Positions 26,897 through 34,956 of a stretch of 39,490 nt of DNA are shown here, in pieces. The notes under the pieces are model-generated. The model worked only from the letters and a program-made list of their open reading frames with translations. It searched no databases and was not told where the DNA came from. Every line of letters starts with the position of its first letter. Position 1 is the first letter of the stretch. Made by a program: the position numbers and the translations under genes. The stretch comes from Alphaproteobacteria bacterium (GTDB lineage: Bacteria > Pseudomonadota > Alphaproteobacteria > Micavibrionales > Micavibrionaceae): positions 1 to 39,490 of the forward strand of contig JAESRE010000021.1 of assembly GCA_016764775.1 (NCBI GenBank), in the 5' to 3' direction.

Positions 26897-28150
26897 TCAG
26901 GGCCAGAGTAAAAACACTCTATAATCATTTACGTTGGTAAAGGTGGGACCGGTCTTCACCAACTGCCCTGTTTTTTCAAAAAATGCGTAAGAGTTGTTTT
27001 CGGCCAGACACTGTTCCGGGCTTATGACCGCTTCTTCTGCCAGCTGAAGCGTATCCGGTGTTATGAAGGCTCCTGCATGGTCGCCAACGCCGTCAATGCC
27101 GTCCGTATCGCAGGCCAATCCGTAAATCTTATCCTGTCCATTCAGAAGTATCGCGGCTTGCAGCATGAATTGTGTGTTCGGCCCGCCCTTGCCGTTTCCG
27201 GAGACGGTCACGGTTGTCTCCCCGCCTGAGAGGATCGCGCACGGCGAGGTCAGGTCTTGTTGGTCTTGTAGAAATTGTACGTGATCGCGGGCGGCTTCGT
27301 TTGTGTCTTTTTCTACATCCGCATCCAGAATGTGCACGTTAAACCCCTGATCTTCCCAAAAGGCGGTAGCGTCATCCAAAGCGGTTCTGGCGCTCGCAAC
27401 GATGTGATATTCGTTGCCGTCAAAGATGCCGTCGTCAGGCTTGGGTGTTTCGTTATTGTGGTTTTTAAGCGCGCTAAGAATGTTTTCGTTTGCCTGAATG
27501 TCATATTTCTCAAGCACGTTGAGCGCATCTTCCAACGTGGTGGCATCAGGAACAGTTGCGCCTGAAGCAATTGTCGAGGGGTCGTCGCCGACCACATCCG
27601 ATATTGAAAGTGTAATCATTCTGGCCTTACTTGCCGCCTGAGCAAGACCTCCACCGAGGGCAATATTGAGATGTTTGCGCACGGTGTTGATTTCATGAAT
27701 GCCCGCGCCGCATTTCAGTAACTGTTGATTTAAGGCTTGTAACGCTTCGAAGCTGACGCCTTCAACAGGAGCGGAGAGGAGGGCGGAACCGCCGCCCGAA
27801 ATTAAGCAGATAACCAGATCGTCTTCATTGGCTGTTTGTAAAAGGGCGATCATCTCGTGCGCCGCTTTTTGCCCCGCTTCATCGGGCACAGGGTGGGCGG
27901 CTTCCATAATCTTGATGTGCCGCGTGTTGACCGCATAGCCGTAGCGCGTGACGACTATGCCTTCGATCTTGCCATTGTAGGAATCTTCGAACGCGGCGGC
28001 CATAAGCGCGGATGCTTTGCCCGCGCCGACCACAATCAGGCGGCCCTTTGGTTCGGACGGCACATGATTTTTGATGAAGTGTTTCGGGTTAACGGCTTCA
28101 ATGACGGCTTGAAAGCTATCGAGTAAAAGCTTTGGTGTATCTGACATCAC
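26897..28150 (-). CDS. Glycerate 2-kinase (MOFRL family)
   Basis: 417 residues of the GckA/TtuD glycerate kinase family. The N-terminal domain shows RLIVVGAGKASALMA and LISGGGSALLSAPVEG, with the basic EINTVRKHL segment; the C-terminal MOFRL domain shows GGETTVTVSGNGKGGPNTQ and DTDGIDG. It phosphorylates D-glycerate at carbon 2 with ATP, yielding 2-phosphoglycerate. It is 53 bases upstream of the phosphorylase on the same strand, matching its expected glycerate product. The upstream sequence TTTACA-16-TAGCAT ends eight bases before ATG and there is no Shine-Dalgarno sequence, so this mRNA too may be leaderless. Confidence 0.93.
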   Translation of the reverse strand: MMSDTPKLLLDSFQAVIEAVNPKHFIKNHVPSEPKGRLIVVGAGKASALMAAAFEDSYNGKIEGIVVTRYGYAVNTRHIKIMEAAHPVPDEAGQKAAHEMIALLQTANEDDLVICLISGGGSALLSAPVEGVSFEALQALNQQLLKCGAGIHEINTVRKHLNIALGGGLAQAASKARMITLSISDVVGDDPSTIASGATVPDATTLEDALNVLEKYDIQANENILSALKNHNNETPKPDDGIFDGNEYHIVASARTALDDATAFWEDQGFNVHILDADVEKDTNEAARDHVQFLQDQQDLTSPCAILSGGETTVTVSGNGKGGPNTQFMLQAAILLNGQDKIYGLACDTDGIDGVGDHAGAFITPDTLQLAEEAVISPEQCLAENNSYAFFEKTGQLVKTGPTFTNVNDYRVFLLWP

Positions 28151-28180
28151 ACTTTATGCTAGATAATTAATACTCTTTGT
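28143..28180 (-). promoter_or_regulatory. Candidate promoter of the glycerate kinase/phosphorylase operon
   Basis: On the minus strand TTTACA (five of six consensus -35 bases), 16 bases, then TAGCAT, then eight bases to the ATG. Confidence 0.4.
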
Positions 28181-28242
28181 AAAACAATGAAATAGAGTTC
28201 AGAGAGAAAATGTTGCAGATGGTGGGGGCTATCGGATCATAA

Positions 28243-29163
28243 ATGAGCAGAGATACGGACATCATCAATGCCGCTGACATGGACCTGACTGCTCAGAATG
28301 TCGTGACCATTCGGCCGGCAACCGGCTATCATCTGGTTTGGTACATCATCTTTAGCCTGATCTTCTGGTTCACGGTGCTGTGTTTTGCAGCACATTTTTT
28401 TCACGATTCCATTACCTTGCCGCCGCAAACTCCGGAGTTTGCGCAGGAATTCTATGATAATCTGGAAGACGGGATAACGCCGTATCTCAGCGGTTTCATA
28501 GCGGTGTTTATGCTGCTGTTTGTGCGCATTGCGGGGTCGATGTACAGGAAGTCGCTGAAGCAGGACGGATGGTTGATGAAAGCCACAGCGGAAGGGCTGT
28601 ATGTTCAGTTTCGCTCGTATCTGAACCAGCATTTTGACAAGGGCGATGACACGGTCATTTTTATTCCGGCTGAAAAAGTGTCGTGGGTGCGGGAAGTGCG
28701 TTACACGCGTGTGACCAAAACCCGTGACGGGCAGAGATACGAATTTATAAAAGGCGTCGAGATTCAAGTCAGGCGCATGGATGTCGAACGCGTCACTGCA
28801 GCATTACAGCAAGAGGCCCAACGCAAGCATTCAGGCTGGAAGTGGCAAGACCGCCCCGTCGAAATTCATGACAACGTATTGCGCGTGCTGTTATCAGGGA
28901 TGCGTCCGAGCGCCGCGAGTTTCGTGCAAAAAATGCGCCGTTGGTACATGACGCAGGATATGAAGAAGCTCGATAAAGAAACCGGTAAAAGCGTCAATAT
29001 GCAAAGCTTTACCGAAGCGGATGAAGAACATGGTTTTAGTGAAGCTGATATCCATAAGGCTTTAGAAGCGGGAAATACTATCGAGGCTATAAAGATTGCG
29101 CGACTCGTACACGGAATAGGACTTAAAGAAGCCAAGGAATATGTTGACCGCATTGAAGTTTAG
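28243..29163 (+). CDS. Two-span membrane protein with L7/L12-like C-terminal domain
   Basis: 306 residues. Two hydrophobic segments (about 30-50, YHLVWYIIFSLIFWFTVLCF, and 85-105, SGFIAVFMLLFVRI) are followed by a cytoplasmic PH-like or unknown domain (110-220). The last ~35 residues, ALEAGNTIEAIKIARLVHG then IGLKEAKEYVDRI, match the conserved helix-turn-helix of the ribosomal protein bL12 C-terminal domain, which binds translation factors. Fusion of this domain to a membrane protein is unusual. The start has only a weak GGAT upstream. It lies between the glycerate kinase gene (divergent) and the oriT. Confidence 0.78.
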   Translation: MSRDTDIINAADMDLTAQNVVTIRPATGYHLVWYIIFSLIFWFTVLCFAAHFFHDSITLPPQTPEFAQEFYDNLEDGITPYLSGFIAVFMLLFVRIAGSMYRKSLKQDGWLMKATAEGLYVQFRSYLNQHFDKGDDTVIFIPAEKVSWVREVRYTRVTKTRDGQRYEFIKGVEIQVRRMDVERVTAALQQEAQRKHSGWKWQDRPVEIHDNVLRVLLSGMRPSAASFVQKMRRWYMTQDMKKLDKETGKSVNMQSFTEADEEHGFSEADIHKALEAGNTIEAIKIARLVHGIGLKEAKEYVDRIEV

Positions 29164-29250
29164 ACGGTCTTATAGGTAAAGGATTATAGTAGAGCAGGTA
29201 GTCTCTCGTTTAAAATATCTAAATTTGCATAATATTGGAGAGTTCTTTAA

Positions 29251-29320
29251 AAGGGCTAAGGGCGCACTTACGCAAAGTGCGAATGCGAACAGCATTCTTG
29301 AACCTGATCGATGCTCGGTT
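29251..29320 (-). other. MobQ/IncQ-type origin of transfer (oriT)
   Basis: The minus strand reads TAAGTGCGCCCTTA at 29270-29257, matching the nick-region core (TAAGTGCGCCCT) known for RSF1010-like transfer origins. Just 5' of it a perfect inverted repeat CGCACTT/AAGTGCG (29263-29281) has a five-base loop, as relaxases of this type require. Two more inverted repeats follow on the plus strand (29281-29297 GAATGC/GCATTC; about 29300-29321 GAACC/GGTTC). The relaxase gene starts 100 bases further. No gene is seen from 29164 to 29419. Confidence 0.78.
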
Positions 29321-29349
29321 CTAACTTTGCAGCGCCTTCAAAACGGCAT

Positions 29350-29367
29350 TTCTCCTGGGGAGGAGAA
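29350..29367 (+). promoter_or_regulatory. Hairpin in the relaxase leader
   Basis: TTCTCCT and AGGAGAA form a perfect seven-base stem with a GGGG loop, 53 bases before the relaxase ATG. It holds an AGGAG that would be sequestered; function unknown. Confidence 0.5.
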
Positions 29368-29419
29368 GGGCTGTGTGTGTTGGGTTAACTGAGTTACTGC
29401 GTAAAAGGAACCATGGATC

Positions 29420-31825
29420 ATGGCGATCTATCATTGTTCCCTGAAAGTCTTTTCTCGAAGCGAGGATGCCTGCGCCATCGCAAAGGCTGCGTATCGATCC
29501 GGCTCGAATATTACAAACGAGCGAACGGGGTATACGCACCGCTATGCCAACAAGTGCGGTATTCGTGAAACCTTCCTGCTTTATCCCGCATCGGCCGAAG
29601 ACTTCTTTATCGTTAAAGACCAACACAGCCAACGTACCGTTTTGTGGAATGCGGCCGAAAAATCTGAAACCCGAAAAAACTCCCGTGTGGCCCGCGAGCT
29701 TGTTCTGGCCTTGCCGCATGAATTGTCCGCAGACGGACAAGCTCAATTAACCAAAGATATGGCGGCCTGGTTAATCGAGACCTACCGCGTGGCGGTAGAT
29801 TGCGCGATCCATGATCCGGTTAACGGAGACGATGCCCGCAATGTCCATGCGCATCTGATGTTCACAACCCGTGAACTGAACGCTGCCGGCATGGGTCAAA
29901 AGACCCGTATTCTTGATGACAAGACATCCGGGCCAGCTCAGACGGAAGCCATGCGCGAAGTGTGGGAGACCCTGGCGAATGACGCTCTTAAATCTGAGGG
30001 GTTTGAGGATATTCAGATCGATCGGCGATCCTATGAGGAGCAGGGCATTGATGCCATACCCCAAACCCATATCGGCCCCGTAGCCGGGGAGGCGAATAAG
30101 CAGGAGAAATCGCGCTCCAAAGCTGATGACGAGACCGATGATGAAGAAGGCAAAGAAGACGGTAAAACCGGAGGAGGGGGCTCAGGGTCAGGTCATGCTG
30201 CAAAGTCTGACAAAACTACCCAATCCTCCTCCTCCGATGGAGAGAGGTCAGATGAAGATACTGAATCCGGTGATGGTGATCCAGCCTCACTCAAACTCAC
30301 GAGCAAAATAAAACGGGACAACGACCGTGTAATCAACTACCTGAAGATTGACCGTGGGACGCGTCAGGATTTTGTGAACCAGATTAAGGCGCTCAACGCG
30401 AAACGCGAGCAGCTGCCCGATAAACCGATCAAGGAACAGATCATCGAGGTGCATCAGCTGATCGAAAAGATCGATACTCGTCTGGATCGGCTAAAAGAGC
30501 TCGAGCAGGGGACTTCATTCCCTGCGCTGATACAAAATGCGCTAACCAAAGCCCTGGAATTTACGGCCCGGCTGATTTTGCAGTGTTTTAACCAGTCCGA
30601 AGGACTCAAAGCCGATGAGCTCAAACAGCAGGGCAGGGAACAAAGACAACGAGCACGATACGGCAAAGCCTATCGTGAGGGCCTACATGATCGGATCGAG
30701 CGTCTCACACGCGAAATTGAGACCTTACAAAAGCTGGAGCGCCAGTATCAGGCCTTTGATCGTTTCATCGGCAAGTTAGAGACCGAGATTAAACGTGTGC
30801 GGATTCAACAAGCGACCACGCAGTTTAAAAAGAATGTCATCACAACACCCTCTATTACCCCTGTAACAGAGCAGAGTAGGGAAGCTCCCCGATCTGTGCC
30901 ACGTTCGAGCGTGGTCACGTCTACAGAGCTTCGGGTTAAATCACAGCTCAAGGCTGCGATGATCAGAGAACAGATTCCGGCGCAACATCAGCCGCAAATC
31001 AGTGAGGCCAGACAAGAGCACATTCGCTCAAATCTCGCCGTCATCAATAATCAGCAGCCTATTAATAACGATACGACCCGTACCCAAAACCGACATATTG
31101 AAAACATTCTTAAAGTACAACATGAAGTAATGCCTAAGCCTGTTCCCAGCATGGTGCGGGCGTTTGAAAAGGCGCATGTGCCAGAGCCGGCACGTGAAGT
31201 TAAAGTAAAGCTTGAAGTCTCACAGCAACCCGCCTGGCAAAAAGCGATTAGAGCGAAGATCGCTGAAACCCCTAAAGCGAAACCGACACATACCGAGCCG
31301 GTGAAGATCCATCGCGGTAAAACGATGTATCAGGAGCGCCGCCAGGCCCATCGTGAGAAGGTGGAAGTTGCCAGATCGACTATACCGGAGAAATACAAAC
31401 CGGAGGTTAAATCTACACCGGAAACAAAAGAGCCGAAGAGCAGGGTGGTCTTTAAGGATTTGGAAGATGTGCGGCAGCGTCGGATGACGGATGTAAAAGG
31501 CACATCCCTGAAATCGAAATTTACGACCTCCAGGCCTCCCAGGGAAAAACCGCCGACACTGGATCAAGAAGCTTATAAAAATGCCCGCTATGAGCGTTCC
31601 AAAGATATAAGGGCCGATGTGCCTCCAAGATATCGTGCGGGGCCTTACGAAGCTCCTGAGGTCCCGGAAAAGCCATCAGGCATGAAAGGGGAGTTTAGCG
31701 CCTCGGATCGGCCACAGGAGAGCAGGTCGAAGATGTCTGATGGCTTCAACGAAACAAGCCCTCCGGATGAGGAAGGGCTTGATGATGATTTAGATAGCGA
31801 TCTTAGTGGCAATGATATGGTTTAG
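29420..31825 (+). CDS. MobA/MobL-type relaxase (MobQ family)
   Basis: 801 residues. The N-terminal ~200 residues are a MobA/MobL domain: AIYHCSLKVFSR start, AKAAYRSGSNI with the probable catalytic Tyr, the RELVLALPHELS segment and NVHAHLMFTTRELN with the metal-binding His-x-His. The remainder is low-complexity, charged and coiled-coil (about 230-290 Ser/Glu/Asp-rich; 310-480 helical), with no helicase or primase motif seen, unlike TraA. It should nick the oriT 150 bases upstream and pilot the strand through a conjugation channel. AAGGA precedes the ATG. No coupling protein or channel gene is in the window. Its 3' end overlaps the convergent next gene. Confidence 0.93.
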   Translation: MAIYHCSLKVFSRSEDACAIAKAAYRSGSNITNERTGYTHRYANKCGIRETFLLYPASAEDFFIVKDQHSQRTVLWNAAEKSETRKNSRVARELVLALPHELSADGQAQLTKDMAAWLIETYRVAVDCAIHDPVNGDDARNVHAHLMFTTRELNAAGMGQKTRILDDKTSGPAQTEAMREVWETLANDALKSEGFEDIQIDRRSYEEQGIDAIPQTHIGPVAGEANKQEKSRSKADDETDDEEGKEDGKTGGGGSGSGHAAKSDKTTQSSSSDGERSDEDTESGDGDPASLKLTSKIKRDNDRVINYLKIDRGTRQDFVNQIKALNAKREQLPDKPIKEQIIEVHQLIEKIDTRLDRLKELEQGTSFPALIQNALTKALEFTARLILQCFNQSEGLKADELKQQGREQRQRARYGKAYREGLHDRIERLTREIETLQKLERQYQAFDRFIGKLETEIKRVRIQQATTQFKKNVITTPSITPVTEQSREAPRSVPRSSVVTSTELRVKSQLKAAMIREQIPAQHQPQISEARQEHIRSNLAVINNQQPINNDTTRTQNRHIENILKVQHEVMPKPVPSMVRAFEKAHVPEPAREVKVKLEVSQQPAWQKAIRAKIAETPKAKPTHTEPVKIHRGKTMYQERRQAHREKVEVARSTIPEKYKPEVKSTPETKEPKSRVVFKDLEDVRQRRMTDVKGTSLKSKFTTSRPPREKPPTLDQEAYKNARYERSKDIRADVPPRYRAGPYEAPEVPEKPSGMKGEFSASDRPQESRSKMSDGFNETSPPDEEGLDDDLDSDLSGNDMV

Positions 31826-31991
31826 AGCCAGCATGACAGCATTTGCCTGGAGGGCTATCTTTTCTGCATCCTCCGCCATGATAAACGGTTTCTTCCATTG
31901 AAGGAGCGTTTGAAGGCAAAACTGATGCACTTGTCATTGTGGGTGCAAAAGCAAATAAGGCTGTAGCAGCCAATAGCATGGTTATTTTCAT
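31803..31991 (-). CDS. Small secreted Cys/His-rich protein
   Basis: 62 residues. A clear signal peptide (MKITMLLAATALFAFAPTMTSAS) is followed by a short linker and a Cys/His-dense tail: GGGCRKDSPPGKCCHAGS then KPYHCH. Four Cys and four His within 25 residues suggest metal binding or disulfides, similar in style to short YHCH-type secreted proteins. GAGAG lies nine bases before the ATG. The last 23 bases overlap the end of the relaxase gene on the other strand, so both 3' ends share DNA. Confidence 0.72.
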   Translation of the reverse strand: MKITMLLAATALFAFAPTMTSASVLPSNAPSMEETVYHGGGCRKDSPPGKCCHAGSKPYHCH

Positions 31992-32089
31992 TAGAAATAC
32001 TCTCTTAAAATGTTAATTGAATATGTCTTCACCCTATAGGTTTGAGGGAATATTGCAAATTTACAGTCTTGCTCTAATTTTTACGCTTA

Positions 32090-32135
32090 TTTAAACATTG
32101 AATAGTACCATTATTGATACTATATTGTGTTTATG
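32090..32135 (+). promoter_or_regulatory. hicAB promoter and operator
   Basis: TTGAAT (32098-32103), 17 bases, TATATT (32121-32126), then six bases to the hicA ATG: the transcript would start at or just before the start codon. The inverted repeat ATAGTA-N10-TACTAT overlaps the spacer and -10 box, where autorepression by HicB would be expected. Confidence 0.6.
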
Positions 32136-32375
32136 TCAGAGATTACAGATATAGCTAAAGGTCTGCGCAATAATCAAAAAGATGTGCGTTTTAAGGACCT
32201 TAAGAAGGTTTGCGACCATTATTTTGGTGAACCACGTATTTCTGGAAGCCACCACATTTATAAAACACCGTGGAAAGGCGATCCCAGAATTAATATCCAA
32301 AAATCTGGCAATAAGGCGAAAGCTTATCAAGTTAAACAGGTTTTGAAGGCCATTGATAAGCTCTTAGCTGATTAA
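32133..32375 (+). CDS. hicA: HicA-type mRNA interferase toxin
   Basis: 80 residues from ATG 32133. The HicA fold signature is clear: KDLKKVCDHYFGEPRISGSHHIYKTP with the catalytic His in GSHHIY, then INIQKSGNKAKAYQVKQVLK. It is longer at the N-terminus than minimal HicA by about 20 residues. HicA cleaves mRNA and is neutralised by HicB. The partner gene starts 17 bases downstream after an AGGAGG-like ribosome-binding site. A GTG two codons upstream is in frame, but the ATG is preferred. The promoter appears to leave almost no leader. Confidence 0.9.
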   Translation: MSEITDIAKGLRNNQKDVRFKDLKKVCDHYFGEPRISGSHHIYKTPWKGDPRINIQKSGNKAKAYQVKQVLKAIDKLLAD

Positions 32376-32392
32376 GAAAAGGAGGCACACAC

Positions 32393-32716
32393 ATGGAACA
32401 TACTAAATACGCTTATAGAGTGATTTGGAGCGAGGAAGACTCTGAGTTTGTCGGCCTATGTGCTGAATTCCCATCTTTATCCTCACTAGCTAAAGGTAGG
32501 AAAGACGCTTTTGAAGGGATTATTTCTCTTGTCGATGAAGTTGTTCAAGAGATGGCTGCTAATGGTGAATCTTTGCCAGAGCCAATCTCAGCAAAAGCTT
32601 ACTCAGGAAAGTTTCAGGTTAGGATACCACCTGAGCTGCATAAGCAACTGGCTTTAAAAGCAGCAGAAGAGGGGCTTAGTCTCAATAGATATGCTTCTTA
32701 TAAATTAGCCTCTTAA
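32393..32716 (+). CDS. hicB: HicB-type antitoxin
   Basis: 107 residues. The N-terminal half is the degenerate RNase H-like HicB domain (YRVIWSEEDSEFVGLCAEFPSLSSLA). The C-terminal 40 residues are a ribbon-helix-helix DNA-binding domain (GKFQVRIPPELHKQLALKAAEEG, LSLNRYASYKLA). AAGGAGG lies before the ATG. It should bind HicA and repress the operon through the inverted repeat upstream of hicA. A strong terminator follows within ten bases. Confidence 0.93.
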   Translation: MEHTKYAYRVIWSEEDSEFVGLCAEFPSLSSLAKGRKDAFEGIISLVDEVVQEMAANGESLPEPISAKAYSGKFQVRIPPELHKQLALKAAEEGLSLNRYASYKLAS

Positions 32717-32720
32717 ATTA

Positions 32721-32746
32721 AAGCCCGTTCCAAACGGGCTTTTTTC
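32721..32746 (+). terminator. Rho-independent terminator after hicB
   Basis: GCCCGTT and AACGGGC form a seven-base stem with a three-base loop, then six T. It ends only five bases before junction element J11. Confidence 0.88.
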
Positions 32747-32750
32747 ATGC

Positions 32751-32766
32751 GATAACTAGCAGTATG
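32751..32766 (+). promoter_or_regulatory. Junction element J11 and probable leaderless promoter
   Basis: GATAACTAGCAGTATGGAAA is identical to J7. Only 18 bases separate the hicB terminator T-tract from the start codon, so a conventional leader and Shine-Dalgarno sequence are impossible unless transcription reads through. Confidence 0.55.
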
Positions 32767-33159
32767 GAAAGAAACAAAGGGCAAGCTATTAGAATTGTTT
32801 CAGTGCTCGTAATCACCTCACTGGTCTTGAGTTTAGTCAATCCATTCGCAGACAGTTTCATTACGGGATTTTTGTCAATTTTGGGCATGTATGGCTTCGG
32901 GGCCATTTCTTATCATACTTGGGCTCAAGATAAGGGCATAACTGACCTATCCAGTTATAATAGAGCAGGGATGTTATTAGGAATTATATACGGCCTCTTA
33001 TACGCTCTTTTGCTCCAATATGTTTATCAGGAGCGCACTCCTATCGGAGGATATTTCGCCTTTGCTTTTGGAGGGGTGTTTCTAGGCTCTGCATGTAGCA
33101 TGCTATTCTGGCAGACAGTGGTTAAACCTAACACAGCAGACAAAACGGATAAGAATTAG
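32764..33159 (+). CDS. Multi-pass membrane protein of unknown function
   Basis: 131 residues with four hydrophobic segments (about 10-27, 32-50, 66-84 and 92-112), so an integral inner-membrane protein. The tail is hydrophilic and ends in DKN inside the next junction element. It has no recognised family. It is the first gene after the hicAB terminator and starts at a junction element, with no Shine-Dalgarno sequence. Its downstream neighbour starts one base after its stop codon. Confidence 0.75.
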   Translation: MERNKGQAIRIVSVLVITSLVLSLVNPFADSFITGFLSILGMYGFGAISYHTWAQDKGITDLSSYNRAGMLLGIIYGLLYALLLQYVYQERTPIGGYFAFAFGGVFLGSACSMLFWQTVVKPNTADKTDKN

Positions 33160-33163
33160 TATG
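33148..33163 (+). promoter_or_regulatory. Junction element J12 (GATAAGAATTAGTATG)
   Basis: Identical to J6 in the left array, in the same reading frame relative to the upstream gene's end and with the same one-base gap between stop and start. Confidence 0.6.
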
Positions 33164-33820
33164 GAAAAGAGGCTGATTTTAATCACCGCTTTGATGTTGC
33201 TTGGATGCGAGCAAAGAAATGTTGGCTGCTTTGAGGGGAACACCAAAATCATAGCTTCTTTTGACCAGACTTGTAACCAAGAAGATGCCGAAGGAAGCTT
33301 TTCTTTGCCAAAAGCCCAACTGAAGCGTTGCAACATAATAAATGAGGGTAGATTGGACCCAGAGATGGATTCGTCTGCTATGTCTCTGCCCGAGTTGGAA
33401 TTTAAACTAGCCAAAGAACATTCAGATCTGACGCTTCAAATTATTTCTGGTAGATTTGGCAGTGATTGCAACATCGGAAGTAGTTATTTCTCTGAGATCA
33501 AGGACGACTTTGAAGCACTCAAGGCAGCTGACGAGCTTACACGATTAGAAGAACCGGCTGAGGGTTTAAGGAGCTCTAAAGCTCCGCTAAAAAAAAGAGG
33601 AACAGACTATACTTTTTACTTCATAGCCTCAGAGCAAAACGGTCTGCAGCTGTATTTTCGATGTTATAATGGGGGTTGTACTAGCTCGAAGATATCAATT
33701 TTGAATGGAAAATACAGAATGGTAGTAACTGGCCCCGAGCAAAGCCTAGGTGCTCCAATAAATGTGGTGTCTGCAGCGCATAAAGAGATTTTGCAGTATT
33801 ACACTAAACCTAAGAACTGA
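33161..33820 (+). CDS. Lipoprotein of unknown function
   Basis: 219 residues. The N-terminus MEKRLILITALMLLGCEQRN has a lipobox (LMLLGC), so Cys 16 should be lipidated and the protein anchored to a membrane facing the periplasm or surface. The mature part has seven or so further Cys (VGCFEG, QTCNQED, KRCNII, SDCNIG, RCYNGGC), suggesting several disulfides. No family is recognised. It is part of the tight plus-strand run of exported proteins in the right array. Confidence 0.8.
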   Translation: MEKRLILITALMLLGCEQRNVGCFEGNTKIIASFDQTCNQEDAEGSFSLPKAQLKRCNIINEGRLDPEMDSSAMSLPELEFKLAKEHSDLTLQIISGRFGSDCNIGSSYFSEIKDDFEALKAADELTRLEEPAEGLRSSKAPLKKRGTDYTFYFIASEQNGLQLYFRCYNGGCTSSKISILNGKYRMVVTGPEQSLGAPINVVSAAHKEILQYYTKPKN

Positions 33821-33833
33821 TACAGTTAGTATG
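33819..33833 (+). promoter_or_regulatory. Junction element J13 (GATACAGTTAGTATG)
   Basis: This one-base-shorter variant holds the stop codon of the lipoprotein gene (TGA of CTGATACA) and the start codon of the 33831 gene. No exact partner in the left array. Confidence 0.4.
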
Positions 33834-34943
33834 AAAAATATATATGGCACATTGCTAGCATTTTTTCTCATCGGTAATCCGGCGTTTGCGCAAATCGAGT
33901 ATATTAAGAATAGCGATCATTTTCAGTCGTCATCAGCAATTATGACCACGCATGGAATTCTGGCCTTGGGCGCAACAGGCTATATGCTGTTTAATGATGA
34001 AACGTCTCGAGCCAAGTTCAGCGGTCCTCATAAAATTGATGGATATCCTTTAATTTTAAAGCCAGACCCAAGCGGAAAAATCATATATGCGGGCTTAAAT
34101 CATAGTGGCTCATACTTTCCGGATACTGATACCAGGCAAGCAATTCTAGGATATTTGAACCTGTCAGACAAAGGCACAGTCCAATCTGTTGAGAAAATCC
34201 ATGTAAAAGGCAAACTGCCATACGCATTAGATGTGTTTCCGTCTAGCGAAATCATTTCATTGAGTGATTTAGGAGGAAAATACAGGCTTAGTTACGCCAG
34301 AGCAGGTTTTTTTGATTCCTCTTCTCAAGAATTCGGAAGCGGCCAAATAGCTGATATGCTGATTACAGCGTCGGGCAGGATTGCCGTCCTAGGATTTGAT
34401 GAAGAAAATTCCGAACATTTGGTTGAGGCTACTTTTTGGGAGTTCGATAAGAAGTTTAAGCTTGTAAACAAAACGCCTTTAGGACGCTTTAAAAAAAGAG
34501 GACAAATGAGTGCCTTGATGACCATTCTCGAACATGGGCAGGATTTATATCTGATTTACGGATGGGATGAGCCCGGCACTAAAGACGAAAGGCCGGATGA
34601 AGTCAGCATTCAAAAAATAAGAGGGACGACGGAATGGAAAAATATAGGAACGGCACCTTATCAACCGGGAGCGAAAGCATTTATCAGTCTGACAGGTAAT
34701 CCCTATATTTTGTATCCTCGGGTCGACGAATTGGAAAAACTCGAATTTTCAGCCGCCCATGGCAAAAAAAGCAAAATGGGCCTAAAGAGGCCAACCGAAC
34801 CCACTCGCTGTTTCCCAAAAGACTGGAGATATGAGATTGTAGACGTTCTCAAAGACGGGACCGCAGAATATCTAGTTTTGAATGGGGACCCTCTGAACCA
34901 CCCTGTGGCAGGGTGTACGAGCATCGCAAAAATAACGAACTGA
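33831..34943 (+). CDS. Secreted protein of unknown function
   Basis: 370 residues from ATG 33831, with a signal peptide MKNIYGTLLAFFLIGNPAFA cleaved before QIEY. The body has repeated short strands with Gly/Asp turns (ILALGATGYMLFND, KIIYAGLNHSG, RIAVLGFDEEN, DLYLIYGWDEPG), an arrangement that could form a beta-propeller-like structure; this is inference without a recognised family. The frame is open 23 codons further upstream, but those overlap the lipoprotein gene; the chosen ATG begins a normal signal peptide and ends a junction element. Confidence 0.78.
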   Translation: MKNIYGTLLAFFLIGNPAFAQIEYIKNSDHFQSSSAIMTTHGILALGATGYMLFNDETSRAKFSGPHKIDGYPLILKPDPSGKIIYAGLNHSGSYFPDTDTRQAILGYLNLSDKGTVQSVEKIHVKGKLPYALDVFPSSEIISLSDLGGKYRLSYARAGFFDSSSQEFGSGQIADMLITASGRIAVLGFDEENSEHLVEATFWEFDKKFKLVNKTPLGRFKKRGQMSALMTILEHGQDLYLIYGWDEPGTKDERPDEVSIQKIRGTTEWKNIGTAPYQPGAKAFISLTGNPYILYPRVDELEKLEFSAAHGKKSKMGLKRPTEPTRCFPKDWRYEIVDVLKDGTAEYLVLNGDPLNHPVAGCTSIAKITN

Positions 34944-34956
34944 TACAATTTGTATG
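34942..34956 (+). promoter_or_regulatory. Junction element J14 (GATACAATTTGTATG)
   Basis: It contains the TGA stop of the upstream gene and the start codon of the next. It aligns with J5 with one gap and one mismatch. Confidence 0.4.
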
